Position numbers and translations under genes: made by a program. Shown here piece by piece: positions 53,203-63,092 of a stretch of DNA of 64,000 bases. The DNA comes from Clostridium sp. CX1 (GTDB lineage: Bacteria > Bacillota > Clostridia > Clostridiales > Clostridiaceae): the NCBI RefSeq assembly GCF_025398335.1, contig NZ_JAODOO010000006.1:204533-268532 (forward strand), read 5' to 3'. The notes below the pieces were generated by a model. That model was not told the DNA's origin. It saw nothing but the letters and a program-made list of their open reading frames with translations, and made no database searches. Each line of letters begins with the position of its first letter. Position 1 is the stretch's first letter.

Positions 53203-53892
53203 TTATGGCTTTAATCTATAACCTACTCCCCATACTGTTTCTATATATTCAGGGTTGGAAGGTTCTTTCTCTATTTTTTCTCTTAACTTTCTTACATGAA
53301 CTGTAACTGTAGCAATATCACCAGTTGAATCTATACCCCATACCTTATCAAAAAGTTCATTCTTAGTAAAAACTCTATTGCTATTTTCCACCAATAATTG
53401 AAGTAAATCAAATTCTTTACCAGTTAAGAAAACTTCATTTTCATCTACATATACCCGTCTTGATGATTTATCAATCCTTAAACCATTAACTATTAATTCC
53501 TGCTTTTCCCTAAAGCTGCTTCCTACTAATCTTTCATATCGTATTAAATGTGCTTTTACCCTGGCCACTAATTCACCTGGACTGAAAGGTTTGGTTATAT
53601 AATCATCTGCTCCTAATCCTAATCCTCTTATTTTATCTATATCCTCTTTTTTAGCAGAAACCATTATTATAGGTATATTTTGAGTTTTTCTGATTTCTTT
53701 GCATATTTCAAAGCCACTTACTTCTGGAAGCATTATATCTACAATAATTAAATCGTAGTTCTTTGTTTTTGCCTTTTGAAGACCGATATCACCGCTACTT
53801 TCAATCTCTACTTGAAAATTACTTATTTCTAGATAATCCTTTTCTAGCTCAGCAATAGAAGTTTCATCTTCAATAATTAATATTTTCTTCAT
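53203..53892 (-). CDS. OmpR-family response regulator
   Basis: The 229-residue protein has a receiver domain (acidic pocket IEDE, phospho-Asp in DLIIVDIMLPEV at about residue 53, SAKKEDIDK, TKPFSPGEL) and a C-terminal winged helix (TGKEFDLLQLLVENSNRVFTKNELFDKVWG...VRKLREKIE). It pairs with the kinase whose gene overlaps it by 23 bases and is followed by the exporter operon, its likely target. GGAGAATGTT precedes the ATG. Confidence 0.95.
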   Translation of the reverse strand: MKKILIIEDETSIAELEKDYLEISNFQVEIESSGDIGLQKAKTKNYDLIIVDIMLPEVSGFEICKEIRKTQNIPIIMVSAKKEDIDKIRGLGLGADDYITKPFSPGELVARVKAHLIRYERLVGSSFREKQELIVNGLRIDKSSRRVYVDENEVFLTGKEFDLLQLLVENSNRVFTKNELFDKVWGIDSTGDIATVTVHVRKLREKIEKEPSNPEYIETVWGVGYRLKP

Positions 53893-55375
53893 AACATTCT
53901 CCTTTCTCTATATTTATTATTTCAAGTTTAAAAGAAACAGAAGTACCTTTATTTCTTTCGCTCTCAAGCCATATCTCTCCACCATGTTCTTTTATAATTT
54001 TTTCACAAATTGCAAGTCCAAGTCCACTTCCTCCATTTTTACTAGTTCTTGCAGAATCTTCTCTATAAAACCTATTAAAAACTAGAGGAATAGCATCTCT
54101 TGATATGCCTTTGCCATTATCTTTTATAGTCAATACCACACTTTCCTCGTCTCCAGAAAGATCAATATCAATTTTGCCACTATTTCTGTCCATATATTTC
54201 ACAGAATTTCCTATTATATTATTTATAACTCTATTTATCTTTTCTCTATCCATTTTCACAAGAATTTTTTTGCTGTAGTTATATTGAAAGCTTATTTCTA
54301 TATACTTTTTCTCTAATTCGAATTGAAGCTCTTCTACTATATCCTGCATATAAGCCTCTATATCTACTGCTTCAAAATTAAATGGAACTTTGTTTAAATC
54401 TAGCTTAGAATATAAAAACAATTCATCAATAAGCTTGTCCATACTAACCGCCTTATTATGTATGGTTTCAATATACCTCTTCATCTTTTCCGGATTATCT
54501 GCTATACCATCCCTTATACCTTCTACATATCCTTTTATAGATGTAATAGGTGTTTTTAAATCATGGGATATATTTGAAATCAATTCCTTTCTATTGCTTT
54601 CATATTGATTTTGCACATCTAATGATTCCTTTAATTTTTCTCTCATTGAGTCAAAAGCATAACATAAGTCTCCTATCTCATCTTTCGAATCTATCTGGAC
54701 TTTAAAATCTAATTCCCCATTCTTAATTTTGTCTGTAGAATTCTTAAGACTCTTCAATGGATTTAAAATTGCTCTTGACATTACTAGAGTAAATATGGTG
54801 CTTACTAAAGCTATTATAAGTATTAGAGAAATTATTCCTATAGTCAAAGAACTTTTTACTATAGTATAAAACTTAGTAGTATCAGTTACAGTAAATACGC
54901 TTCCTTTGCCATCACTATTATAAAATTCTATCTGCCTAATAATAAAGTTTCCCTCAATATAGTATCTTCCTGCTTTATCCCTTGATTCATAATTGAATTG
55001 TAGGAGCTTGTTTATATCTAGATTTTCTTTGTTCATTCCATTGAATGTAATTTGGTTATCCTTTTCAATAATTATATAACAGTTATTTTTCTCGAAATTT
55101 TTATTTAGTTCCTCTAAGAATCTTTGATCCTTAAATAGCTCTGGAGTTCTTATTGAGATCCCCCTAATTTCATCAAAATTTCTTAAATTTATAGCCTTTA
55201 CATCCACATAAGAATTAATGCGAACAGCCTTCTCCTTAGGAGGAATCATATCATATTCCTTATATAATTGCATGCTAAAATAATAGTTAATTGTCCATAT
55301 ATCAAGTAGAAAAAAAATAGTGCAGGTAATAACCATAATCATGTTGCAGGTAAGCATTTTAAGTTTTATAGACAT
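53870..55375 (-). CDS. Membrane sensor histidine kinase
   Basis: The ATG at 55375 (AGAGGAGAGTGGAT upstream) gives 501 residues. Order: membrane helix (about 9-30), an extracytoplasmic domain of about 130 residues, a second membrane helix (GIISLILIIALVSTIFTLVMS, about 175-200), HAMP, HisKA with the phospho-His in NISHDLKTPITSIKGYV, and HATPase_c (DNGKGISRDAIP, GGSGLGLAICEKI). It probably detects an envelope stress or antimicrobial and controls the adjacent MacAB-like exporter. Confidence 0.94.
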   Translation of the reverse strand: MSIKLKMLTCNMIMVITCTIFFLLDIWTINYYFSMQLYKEYDMIPPKEKAVRINSYVDVKAINLRNFDEIRGISIRTPELFKDQRFLEELNKNFEKNNCYIIIEKDNQITFNGMNKENLDINKLLQFNYESRDKAGRYYIEGNFIIRQIEFYNSDGKGSVFTVTDTTKFYTIVKSSLTIGIISLILIIALVSTIFTLVMSRAILNPLKSLKNSTDKIKNGELDFKVQIDSKDEIGDLCYAFDSMREKLKESLDVQNQYESNRKELISNISHDLKTPITSIKGYVEGIRDGIADNPEKMKRYIETIHNKAVSMDKLIDELFLYSKLDLNKVPFNFEAVDIEAYMQDIVEELQFELEKKYIEISFQYNYSKKILVKMDREKINRVINNIIGNSVKYMDRNSGKIDIDLSGDEESVVLTIKDNGKGISRDAIPLVFNRFYREDSARTSKNGGSGLGLAICEKIIKEHGGEIWLESERNKGTSVSFKLEIINIEKGECYEENINY

Positions 55376-55477
55376 ATCCACTCTCCTCTTAAATAATCTC
55401 AGTAAATTGAACAGTTATAATGAAACTAATTGCTCAACTTACTAAGATTAACTAATTTAAATTTAAACTGTATTAAA

Positions 55478-58057
55478 CTAATCGCTAGTATCGGATTTAG
55501 ATAAAAATTTTAGCCTTTCTAATTTAAAGTTTGATTTTGATAGAATTTCTGGCCAAATCTTAACCATCTGGTATACCTTATCCTTTTTATCATAAGGCAA
55601 GTTATCCCAAGAAACCAGTGCTGGATCAGTTTTTTTCTTATTATCTTTAATAACTCCATACTTCCATCCCGCCTTTTTTCTATGGCGGTACCAACGGGTA
55701 TGTTGATCTTCAGCTAGAATATCCAATTCTTTTTCCGTAAATTGTACAAACTCCGGATTTTCCTTAACAGAAATAATATCATAATTAATTTTAAGTAATG
55801 AATTAGGGATATGTCTAGCCTGATCACGATTTGAGTTTTTTAATTCCTCACTAAGCTCCTCCCAAGGAACTATGAAATCTTGATCTATATTCCTGCTATT
55901 TTCACTAAGCACTCTATATTTTTCGTGAATAGCCATAGCGAGACTTTCTATTTTTTCACTATAAAATGCATCATGCATTAAGTGTCGTAAAAATTGTTCC
56001 TCGTCTACATGTAGTTTCAATTGCTCCTTAGAAGGTAGGTCTGATTGTTCCCAGATTTTCGCATTAGTTAGCATACTCATTTCCAGTATAGCTTCCATAG
56101 ACCTTGATTCATGCTTATATCTTCGAATTTTAAGCAACGCCCGCAGTACTCCATTATCAATTTTAGCCTTTCCGTTATCATCTATAAGATGAGGCACTTT
56201 CCGTTCTATCAAAGAGCGTAATAACATAGCCCTTCTAATTATAAACAATTGATCTCTCTCATCAGTTTGGTTTGGGCCTAGGATATTTACATATCCTCTT
56301 AATCGACTTATAAAATCAGGCCCTTTAGCTCCTTTAAATTCTAGTAAGAATTGTTTCCTTTCATTGTCATCCTTTATGTCTTCTCCATGAAATTCTCTAA
56401 ATGTACTATTTGTTCCACCAGCAAAAACAAAGATAGCTTTTCCTATAGGATGAATAGAATTTTCATCTCTAAATACTCCATCCTGCATAGGTGCTAAAAA
56501 ATACTTTAACCATCCCAATTTACCTTCAAAAGCAGAATCAAATTCATCAAAAAATATTAAGGGAATCTTACCTTCTAGGGAAAAATCCCTTACCTTATGA
56601 AAGGCGTTAATTAAATCCAGTGGTGTTCTAAACTGAGATAAGTTAAAACTTAACTTCTCAATTAATTCTGGAGCAATACTTGCCGCTATTTCCGTTACAC
56701 CAAAAGATTTTCCAGAGCCTGGAGTTCCAAATACAGCTATAGAAAGTGGTCGAACTGTATTTTTAGTAGAAATATACTCCCACATGAGATTTTTAATGCT
56801 TCTATAACTTTCAATTTCAGTCCTATCTACAGTTTGTAGATTCCTAAACTGAGCTATAGGTATAGAATTAAGTACATCGTTTACTCCATTTTTCACAATA
56901 TCGTATGCTATTTCTGCTAGATTAGTAGAACTCTTATCGCTAAGTATATACCAATAATAATTGCTATCCTTATGAGTCAAATCAGGTATCCTCACATCTT
57001 GAATTAAATCTCTGTTTATAAAATCATCCTCTTCTTCAATAAATAATGTAGGACTAGGAAATTGAAATTCCTCAACATTTTCTCCAAAGCCGTTAACAAA
57101 GTACTTTTGAACAGCAACGATTCCTTCACCTATTCCTTCCCCTATCAGTAAAGGAAATTCTTCTTTATTATAACTTTCCGAAGCAATACTTTTCGCAAGT
57201 CCTGCCACAAAACATGAAGTAAGCCCATACATTTTACCATCAGTATCTTTGAAAGAACCTCCTTCAAATTCATAGGGTATAAAGTATAAGTAAGCTTCAT
57301 TCACTCCTCCATCTCTGTAGTAAATAGCCCCCTCAAGACCAAAGGGTACTATAAGATGATGACAGTTTGCAAGAAATGCAAGATTAGGATTATTATTAAT
57401 TTGCCACACAAAATCCTGTGCAGTTCTTTCCCAGGAGAGACTTTTACTAATATTAACTCCCTTAGAACGTAAATCATCCCCATTTATAACCACTATTGTT
57501 TTTTCAAAATGGAACTTCTGCAGCTGTTTCCATAGTGCACTAGATCCAATAGGATTATTCATTTTATATAAAACTATTGGAAACTTTCCAGGTGTTTTTA
57601 ATGCTAAAGGCCAGAATTTTTCATTGGAATTAAAACCATTGTTTTCATCATCTATTATAACTATATCAGCATTTTCATCATCATCAATTATAGGCAATAA
57701 CTTTGGATTATTAGAGGATGGACCAGCAAATCCAAGAAACCGTTTTATTCTGTATACCTTCTTGTTCTTTTTTTTATCGGCAGACATAGGAAAAGGTTCC
57801 AGCTCCGCAATGGAACGAAGAAAATCCTTTGATATGCTTAATTCTATATCATCTATTTTAGGCGAGTGTATAGAGGCCCCTGTTGCTAAGGCCACAAGTT
57901 TAGCTAAAAGTAGTGACTCTCCTGGCTTTAAAACGCTATGTACATTCAAATGGTTCTGCCAGTTTAATCCTTTACTATTTTGAGGTTCTGTTACCCACTG
58001 TAAAGAATTTATACAAATGTCTCCAGATACAACTATCTTCAATCCTCTCTCATACAT
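55478..58057 (-). CDS. PfkB-like / AAA+ ATPase / RyR-domain protein, uncharacterised
   Basis: With the ATG at 58057 (GGGAGTGCAGAAC upstream) the protein has 859 residues. Residues about 1-225 resemble a ribokinase/PfkB fold (IVVSGDICINSLQW, ADIVIIDDENNGFN, FPIVLYKMNNPIG, VVINGDDLRSKGVNISKSLSWERTA). A linker module follows, then an AAA+ domain (about 410-600) with Walker A GTPGSGKS (444-451) and Walker B FFDEFD (502-507). The C-terminal domain (about 725-839) contains the RyR signature: AEDQHTRWYRHRKKAGWKYG, then DPALVSWDNLPYDKKDKVY. RyR domains in bacteria are proposed ligand sensors in nucleotide-linked conflict systems. Single gene, no known partner. Function unknown. Confidence 0.85.
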   Translation of the reverse strand: MYERGLKIVVSGDICINSLQWVTEPQNSKGLNWQNHLNVHSVLKPGESLLLAKLVALATGASIHSPKIDDIELSISKDFLRSIAELEPFPMSADKKKNKKVYRIKRFLGFAGPSSNNPKLLPIIDDDENADIVIIDDENNGFNSNEKFWPLALKTPGKFPIVLYKMNNPIGSSALWKQLQKFHFEKTIVVINGDDLRSKGVNISKSLSWERTAQDFVWQINNNPNLAFLANCHHLIVPFGLEGAIYYRDGGVNEAYLYFIPYEFEGGSFKDTDGKMYGLTSCFVAGLAKSIASESYNKEEFPLLIGEGIGEGIVAVQKYFVNGFGENVEEFQFPSPTLFIEEEDDFINRDLIQDVRIPDLTHKDSNYYWYILSDKSSTNLAEIAYDIVKNGVNDVLNSIPIAQFRNLQTVDRTEIESYRSIKNLMWEYISTKNTVRPLSIAVFGTPGSGKSFGVTEIAASIAPELIEKLSFNLSQFRTPLDLINAFHKVRDFSLEGKIPLIFFDEFDSAFEGKLGWLKYFLAPMQDGVFRDENSIHPIGKAIFVFAGGTNSTFREFHGEDIKDDNERKQFLLEFKGAKGPDFISRLRGYVNILGPNQTDERDQLFIIRRAMLLRSLIERKVPHLIDDNGKAKIDNGVLRALLKIRRYKHESRSMEAILEMSMLTNAKIWEQSDLPSKEQLKLHVDEEQFLRHLMHDAFYSEKIESLAMAIHEKYRVLSENSRNIDQDFIVPWEELSEELKNSNRDQARHIPNSLLKINYDIISVKENPEFVQFTEKELDILAEDQHTRWYRHRKKAGWKYGVIKDNKKKTDPALVSWDNLPYDKKDKVYQMVKIWPEILSKSNFKLERLKFLSKSDTSD

Positions 58058-58252
58058 GTTCTGCACTCCCTTCACACTATAAACAGTAATATATTCACTA
58101 ATAATATATTAAACTTATTTAGTTTACAACCTTAAATAATTATCTACTTCTTCTTAGACTTAAGATTGTTATTTTAATACCTTATTAGTTTTCTACCTAT
58201 TTTAAATTTTTATTATTTATCCAGTACCTAATCCATACAATTTAAATGCAAT

Positions 58253-58287
58253 AATCCACTATCGTTAATAATTATTGATAGTGGATT
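58253..58287. terminator. Hairpin at the end of the feo operon region
   Basis: AATCCACTATC (58253-58263) pairs with GATAGTGGATT (58277-58287). It lies just after the DUF3793 gene on the minus strand and probably ends that transcript. The rest of the 58058-58323 gap is AT-rich without other recognised features. Confidence 0.6.
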
Positions 58288-58323
58288 TATAAATATTTTA
58301 TGAGGATTTTCATGTTAAGCATT

Positions 58324-58953
58324 TTAACATATTGAATTAGCAATGACATTGCTACCTAATATTTCAACGGGCTTAATTCCTCTTATAATCATTCTTATAA
58401 TATTATGTTTTATTTCATCATATTTTTTAAAAATACTTTTCGCTTCCTCAAGATTATGATAAACCTTCCAATACCCTGCCATCTTACATTTTTTATTTGG
58501 GCATTCAGTAAAAACAATAACATCCTCTATAGGATAGCCTAAAAAAATTCCTATTTCATGAGGACACTGATTTTCAAAACGCTTGCTTAGAAGACATAAA
58601 TATTCTTCTAAATTCATTTCTTTACTATATCCAAACCTACTTAAAAACTTCATGTTTTTTTCTTCTCTTATGGTATTCTTTAGTTCTTCTTCATTATAAA
58701 ATAACACAATAGTATTTTTTTCATTCTTCTTTAATTCAAAAAACTTCACTTCCAATATATCTTTAATTTGCTCCTTATACTCTTCCCAGGTATTCTGCAA
58801 ATTACGGTTATCATTACTGAAAGTTAGTAAGGAGGATACCTTTTCCTTTGCCAGTGTAGGGCTAGTACTGCATACTATTGTTGAAAATAAATACTCTATA
58901 TCATTATAATTATTCACTATATTTACAAAACTTATTAGTTCATCTTTACTCAT
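58324..58953 (-). CDS. DUF3793 family protein
   Basis: The 209-residue protein (ATG at 58953 behind GGAGGATGGTATT) has the conserved core CPHEIGIFLGYPIEDVIVF, then GYWKVYHNLEEAKSIFKKYDEIK. DUF3793 proteins are common in clostridia and often sit beside iron or redox genes; their function is not established. Here it is the last gene of the Fur-controlled ferrous-iron run. A C-terminal Cys (NSIC) and a Cys cluster (CPNKKC) could bind metal. Confidence 0.85.
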   Translation of the reverse strand: MSKDELISFVNIVNNYNDIEYLFSTIVCSTSPTLAKEKVSSLLTFSNDNRNLQNTWEEYKEQIKDILEVKFFELKKNEKNTIVLFYNEEELKNTIREEKNMKFLSRFGYSKEMNLEEYLCLLSKRFENQCPHEIGIFLGYPIEDVIVFTECPNKKCKMAGYWKVYHNLEEAKSIFKKYDEIKHNIIRMIIRGIKPVEILGSNVIANSIC

Positions 58954-59031
58954 AATACCATCCTCCATTACTTTACCTATTACTATTAGTCTTCATATCA
59001 TAACTTTCTATTGGTGGAGCAATAATTTCAC

Positions 59032-59304
59032 TTATGCTATAGCCTTTTTACCCTTCTCTGTAATTCTCCATATATTAATTTCGATATTATTAGAACAACA
59101 ACTTCCTTTTGTAGAACAACCAGCACAACTACTGCCACAACTTCCTGAAAGATTATTCATGCCATCTTTCTCTATATATTTCAACTGCTCAAGTTGTATA
59201 ATCATTTGTTCTACTAAACTTTCATCTATACCTAGTTCTTTTGCCACTGATTTGTTAGAATAACTTCCACCCTGAGCCAATCTTTTTAGTATTTTCATTA
59301 ACAT
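59032..59304 (-). CDS. FeoC-like winged-helix protein with Cys-rich loop
   Basis: The 90-residue protein has an N-terminal winged helix (LKRLAQGGSYSNKSVAKELGIDESLVEQMIIQLEQLKYIEK) and a loop with six cysteines (CGSSCAGCSTKGSCC), suited to an Fe-S cluster as in FeoC. FeoC proteins are thought to adjust FeoB stability or activity according to iron or oxygen. It follows the chemoreceptor-like gene by 18 bases in the feo run. Confidence 0.85.
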   Translation of the reverse strand: MLMKILKRLAQGGSYSNKSVAKELGIDESLVEQMIIQLEQLKYIEKDGMNNLSGSCGSSCAGCSTKGSCCSNNIEINIWRITEKGKKAIA

Positions 59305-59322
59305 TTCTACACACCCTTCCTA

Positions 59323-60363
59323 TTACTTAAACTGTTCAATTGAAAAATTTAATTTTTCAACATCTTTTGTATTTTCTTCAATCTTATCTTTGACCTCATA
59401 TACCTTGTCTACCGTTGATAAGATGTCAAAGGACATTTCCGTAACGTTATCTGAAGATTTTTTTATGGTACTTGAAACCTCATTTATTACATTAGTCAAT
59501 TCTTCTACAGATGCACTTATCTCCCCAGTTGAGTTACTTACATTGTTCATTATATTGTTGAAGTTTACAGCATCATTGTCATATTCTTCACATACCTTTA
59601 TAAGCTTGTCATAGTCTTTACTTACAGTTTCAGCTATATAACTAAGAACCTCATAGGAGGATTTATTTAGTCTTTTAACTGAAATACTTACATTATTAAT
59701 TATTCCATTTATGTTTTTTACAATTTTCTCCGATTCCTCTGCTAACTTTCTAACTTCTCCTGCAACTACAGTAAATCCTTTTCCTGCCTCTCCTGCTCTA
59801 GCTGCTTCAATAGACGCATTTAGGGCTAAAAGATTTGTTTGTTTTGTTATTTTTATTATGTCTTCCGAAAACTCATATATTTTTTCTACTTCTTTCGAGC
59901 CTTCTATAGCCTCATTTAATTCTAACTTTACCTTATCTAATATGAATTTAGAATTCTGTATAGATTGAAAAACATCGTCTTTTAAATTTTTTGACTTTTT
60001 ACTAACTAGTTCAGTATTTTGAGATGTCTCTAAAACTTTTTCAGCAATGAGAGAAGTTGATTTCTCTATTTCCTTTATTGAGGAATACATCTCTTCTCCC
60101 TTTGCAGATACAGTTGACATTTCCTCTGTTAACTTTTCAGATATGCTCAAATTGTTATTTGCAGAACTTTCTATTTCATCAATGAGATTCCTTACAGAAG
60201 AAGTATTGTCAGCAATTTTATCTGAAATTTTCTTTACTTTTTCCGTAAAATCTAATACTCCATTGCTATTAATTTCAATATTATCTTCACTATCACTTTT
60301 TTTACCCTTAGTTTCACCTATTATACTATTTATTATTTTTTTAAATACATTCAATAAACTCAC
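59323..60363 (-). CDS. Soluble methyl-accepting chemotaxis-like protein
   Basis: The 346-residue protein lacks membrane helices and any recognisable sensor domain. It is almost all coiled coil with the receptor signalling tip [43 protein letters not shown]. The start is GTG at 60363 or TTG at 60354; the latter has the better-spaced AGAGGTGAG. It lies inside the iron-uptake run between fur and the FeoC-like gene, so its expression is probably iron-linked. It may pass an intracellular iron or redox signal to CheA, or act as a scaffold; both are inference. Confidence 0.88.
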   Translation of the reverse strand: MSLLNVFKKIINSIIGETKGKKSDSEDNIEINSNGVLDFTEKVKKISDKIADNTSSVRNLIDEIESSANNNLSISEKLTEEMSTVSAKGEEMYSSIKEIEKSTSLIAEKVLETSQNTELVSKKSKNLKDDVFQSIQNSKFILDKVKLELNEAIEGSKEVEKIYEFSEDIIKITKQTNLLALNASIEAARAGEAGKGFTVVAGEVRKLAEESEKIVKNINGIINNVSISVKRLNKSSYEVLSYIAETVSKDYDKLIKVCEEYDNDAVNFNNIMNNVSNSTGEISASVEELTNVINEVSSTIKKSSDNVTEMSFDILSTVDKVYEVKDKIEENTKDVEKLNFSIEQFK

Positions 60364-60379
60364 CTCTATTAAAAACCTA

Positions 60380-60841
60380 TCAACTTATTTTTAGTTTCTT
60401 TTCACAATCCTTACATACTCCTGATAGAACAATACTAGTACTCTCAATTAGAATTTCATTTCGTTCCTTTAAGCTTTTCATAAAATTTCCGTAAACTTCC
60501 GATACTTCTGTTTCTTCTATGTCTATTATCTTATTACACTTGACACATTTAGCATGTATGTGAAACTTATATTTATCTGTTAAGTCCAACTCATAGTAGA
60601 TGGTATTAGTTATATTTATCTTTTTTAGAACACCAACTTCCTCCAAAATCGTAACATTCCTATATACAGTACTGAGTCCTATATTTTTACCTTTTACCTT
60701 ACTGTATATTTCATCAGCATTCATATGTATATTATTTTTATAAATTGCCTTTATTATCTGAAGCCTTTGTTGTGTAAGCTTATACCCTCTTTCTTTTAAC
60801 TTATCTCCAATATAATTTATGTCGTTGAATTCATTAATCAT
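60380..60841 (-). CDS. fur: Ferric uptake regulator family protein (Fur)
   Basis: The 153-residue protein has the Fur winged helix ([28 protein letters not shown]...[20 protein letters not shown]) and the metal-binding half ([16 protein letters not shown] and [10 protein letters not shown], two Cys pairs for structural zinc). Fur rather than Zur or PerR is favoured by the feo neighbourhood and by a Fur box in its own promoter region. It lies 120 bases after feoB, separated by a terminator. Confidence 0.93.
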   Translation of the reverse strand: MINEFNDINYIGDKLKERGYKLTQQRLQIIKAIYKNNIHMNADEIYSKVKGKNIGLSTVYRNVTILEEVGVLKKINITNTIYYELDLTDKYKFHIHAKCVKCNKIIDIEETEVSEVYGNFMKSLKERNEILIESTSIVLSGVCKDCEKKLKIS

Positions 60842-60888
60842 TATTTATCAACACCCTTTTGTAATTATATTTGAATTGTTATCTTTAT

Positions 60889-60944
60889 AAAAAGTCCACC
60901 AATCATGAAATCGATAATCATTCTCAATTCAAGGGTGGACTTTT
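60889..60944 (-). terminator. feoB terminator whose loop carries the fur Fur box
   Basis: AAAAGTCCACC (60890-60900) pairs with GGTGGACTTTT (60934-60944), a perfect 11-base stem with T-runs on both sides. The 33-base loop contains the Fur box at 60912-60926. It lies between the feoB stop (60962) and the fur start (60841). Confidence 0.85.
60912..60926 (-). promoter_or_regulatory. Fur box upstream of fur
   Basis: Plus-strand CGATAAT-C-ATTCTCA matches the 7-1-7 Fur consensus closely. It is about 70 bases before the fur start, suggesting autoregulation and iron control of the downstream chemoreceptor-like, FeoC-like and DUF3793 genes. Confidence 0.8.
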
Positions 60945-60961
60945 CCTTCTAATGTTCTTTA

Positions 60962-63007
60962 CTAACTAAATCCTAAAAGTTTTCCTATTTGATACACTAA
61001 AACTCCTGCTATCCAACCAATTACACAAGTATAAACTACTGCTGCCAAAGCCCATTTAGATGAATTTGTTTCTCTTTTTATTGCTCCTATTGTAGCTGCA
61101 CAAGGGCAATATAAAAGGGACATTACCATAAAAGCTAAAGCTGAAAGAGGTGTAAATGCCTGTTGAATAATTGCTGTAAGATTTTCTTCTCCTACTCCAT
61201 ATACCGTTCCTAAAGTACTTACCACTGCTTCTTTAGCTCCAATGCCAGTTATAAGAGCCACTGATGACTGCCATGTTCCAAAGCCTGCTGGTTCAAATAT
61301 TGGAGCAATAAATGATCCTATTATACCAATCAAACTATCTTTACTTCCCGGTTCTACTCCTCCTGGTAAGTTTGAAAGTACCCAAACAATTATAACTAGT
61401 CCTAAAATAACTGTGCTCATCTTTTTTATAAAATGCTGTGATTTTTCCCACATATGAATAAATAAACCTTTAGCTGTTGGAATACGATAAGGAGGAAGTT
61501 CCATTATAAAATATGATTCTTCTCCTTTAAATACATTTGTGCTTAAAAATTTACCTACTAATATTGCAACTATAATTCCTAATGCATAAAGAGAAAATAT
61601 TACTATTCCACCTTGATCAAAGATTCCTAGCTTTTTACCTGAGAAAAAAGCACCTGCAAATAACGCATAAACCGGCAATCTAGCTGAACAAGATACAAAT
61701 GGATTTATAAGTATAGCTACCATTCTATCTTTTCTGCTATCTAGCGTTCTCGTAGACATTATTCCTGCCACATTGCAACCACCAGATATTATAAGTGATA
61801 TGGCTGTCTTACCATGAAGGCCTATGGAACTCATAAATCTATCCATTACATAGGCAGCTCTAGCCATGTAACCACTATCTTCAAGTATTGCTATAACAAA
61901 ATACATAGTGAAAATCATAGGTATAAATACAAGTACTGATCCTAATCCGCCTATAAGTCCATCTGTTATAAAGGATTTTAATAATTCTGGAGTGCCAGCA
62001 TTAGTTAAAGCATTTCCTGCCCATTCACCTAGTAGTGCAAACCCTTCATCTACCTTTCCACCTAAAAATCCATTTCCAAAGGTCATACTCACTTGGTACA
62101 TAGTAAACATTATTACTGCAAATATAGGTATTCCGAACCACTTATGGGTAATCCATTTATCAATCTTATCAGAAGTACTCTCTATTCTAACTGTTTCTTT
62201 TTTAACAGTCTTTTGAATTATCTCGCTTACTATTTCATATCTTCTATCTATTATAAAAGTATCTGGTTCGTATCCTATTATTGCTATTAAATTTTCTTCG
62301 CTTTTTTGCGCTCTATCACTTATGCTATTAAGCCTTTCTTTTTCCTGTATGTACTTCTTTATATATTCATCATTTTCTAAAAGTTTTACTGCTGTCCACT
62401 CCGCTGGATAATCTAAAGTAACTGCACATTCTGAAATTGCATTCTGTAAGATTCCAATTTCCTTCTCTATATCTTTTCCATAGTCAACTTTATAGACACT
62501 ACTTTTTTCTGCATCTCCTAGTTTTATAGCTTCATTTATAAGTTCCTTTATACCATCACCCTTAGTGGCTATTGTGGCAACAACAGGTACATTAAATTCC
62601 TTCGATAACCTTTTTATGTCTATCTCTATTTTTTTATTTTTAGCTTCATCCATCATATTCAGTGCTAAAATTACCTTAGCACCTGTTTCTAAAAGCTGTA
62701 TTGTTAAATATAAGTTTCTCTCAATATTGCTAGCATCAATTACATTAATTACCACATCTGGCTTGTCCTTTATTATAAAGTTACGAGCTACTACTTCATC
62801 CTCTGAATAGGCTCCAAGGCTATAAGTTCCAGGTAGGTCTACTACAGTTATGCTTCTATCACCAAACCTTAACTTTCCCTCCTTCTTTTCAACTGTAACT
62901 CCTGACCAGTTACCTACATGTTGTTTTGAACCTGTTAACTCGTTAAATAAGCTAGTCTTACCACAATTGGGGTTTCCAGCTAAAGCTATTATTAATTCCT
63001 TACTCAT
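60962..63007 (-). CDS. feoB: Ferrous iron transporter FeoB
   Basis: The 681-residue protein has an N-terminal GTPase (G1 GNPNCGKTS at 11-19, G3 DLPGTYSL, G4 NMMD, with VGNWSGVTVEKKEG), a GDI-like helical domain, and the C-terminal membrane part with Gate motifs (CNVAGIMSTRTL, SCSARLPVYALFAGAFF, YCPCAATIGAI). It imports Fe2+ across the membrane. It follows two feoA genes. CGGGAGGAATAAG precedes the ATG. Confidence 0.97.
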   Translation of the reverse strand: MSKELIIALAGNPNCGKTSLFNELTGSKQHVGNWSGVTVEKKEGKLRFGDRSITVVDLPGTYSLGAYSEDEVVARNFIIKDKPDVVINVIDASNIERNLYLTIQLLETGAKVILALNMMDEAKNKKIEIDIKRLSKEFNVPVVATIATKGDGIKELINEAIKLGDAEKSSVYKVDYGKDIEKEIGILQNAISECAVTLDYPAEWTAVKLLENDEYIKKYIQEKERLNSISDRAQKSEENLIAIIGYEPDTFIIDRRYEIVSEIIQKTVKKETVRIESTSDKIDKWITHKWFGIPIFAVIMFTMYQVSMTFGNGFLGGKVDEGFALLGEWAGNALTNAGTPELLKSFITDGLIGGLGSVLVFIPMIFTMYFVIAILEDSGYMARAAYVMDRFMSSIGLHGKTAISLIISGGCNVAGIMSTRTLDSRKDRMVAILINPFVSCSARLPVYALFAGAFFSGKKLGIFDQGGIVIFSLYALGIIVAILVGKFLSTNVFKGEESYFIMELPPYRIPTAKGLFIHMWEKSQHFIKKMSTVILGLVIIVWVLSNLPGGVEPGSKDSLIGIIGSFIAPIFEPAGFGTWQSSVALITGIGAKEAVVSTLGTVYGVGEENLTAIIQQAFTPLSALAFMVMSLLYCPCAATIGAIKRETNSSKWALAAVVYTCVIGWIAGVLVYQIGKLLGFS

Positions 63008-63092
63008 CTTATTCCTCCCGTATTTCTTAATGCTGAATATAATAATTCTTAATTTTTATACTCTAAAAGCTTTTTAGCTTAACTTTCATGTT

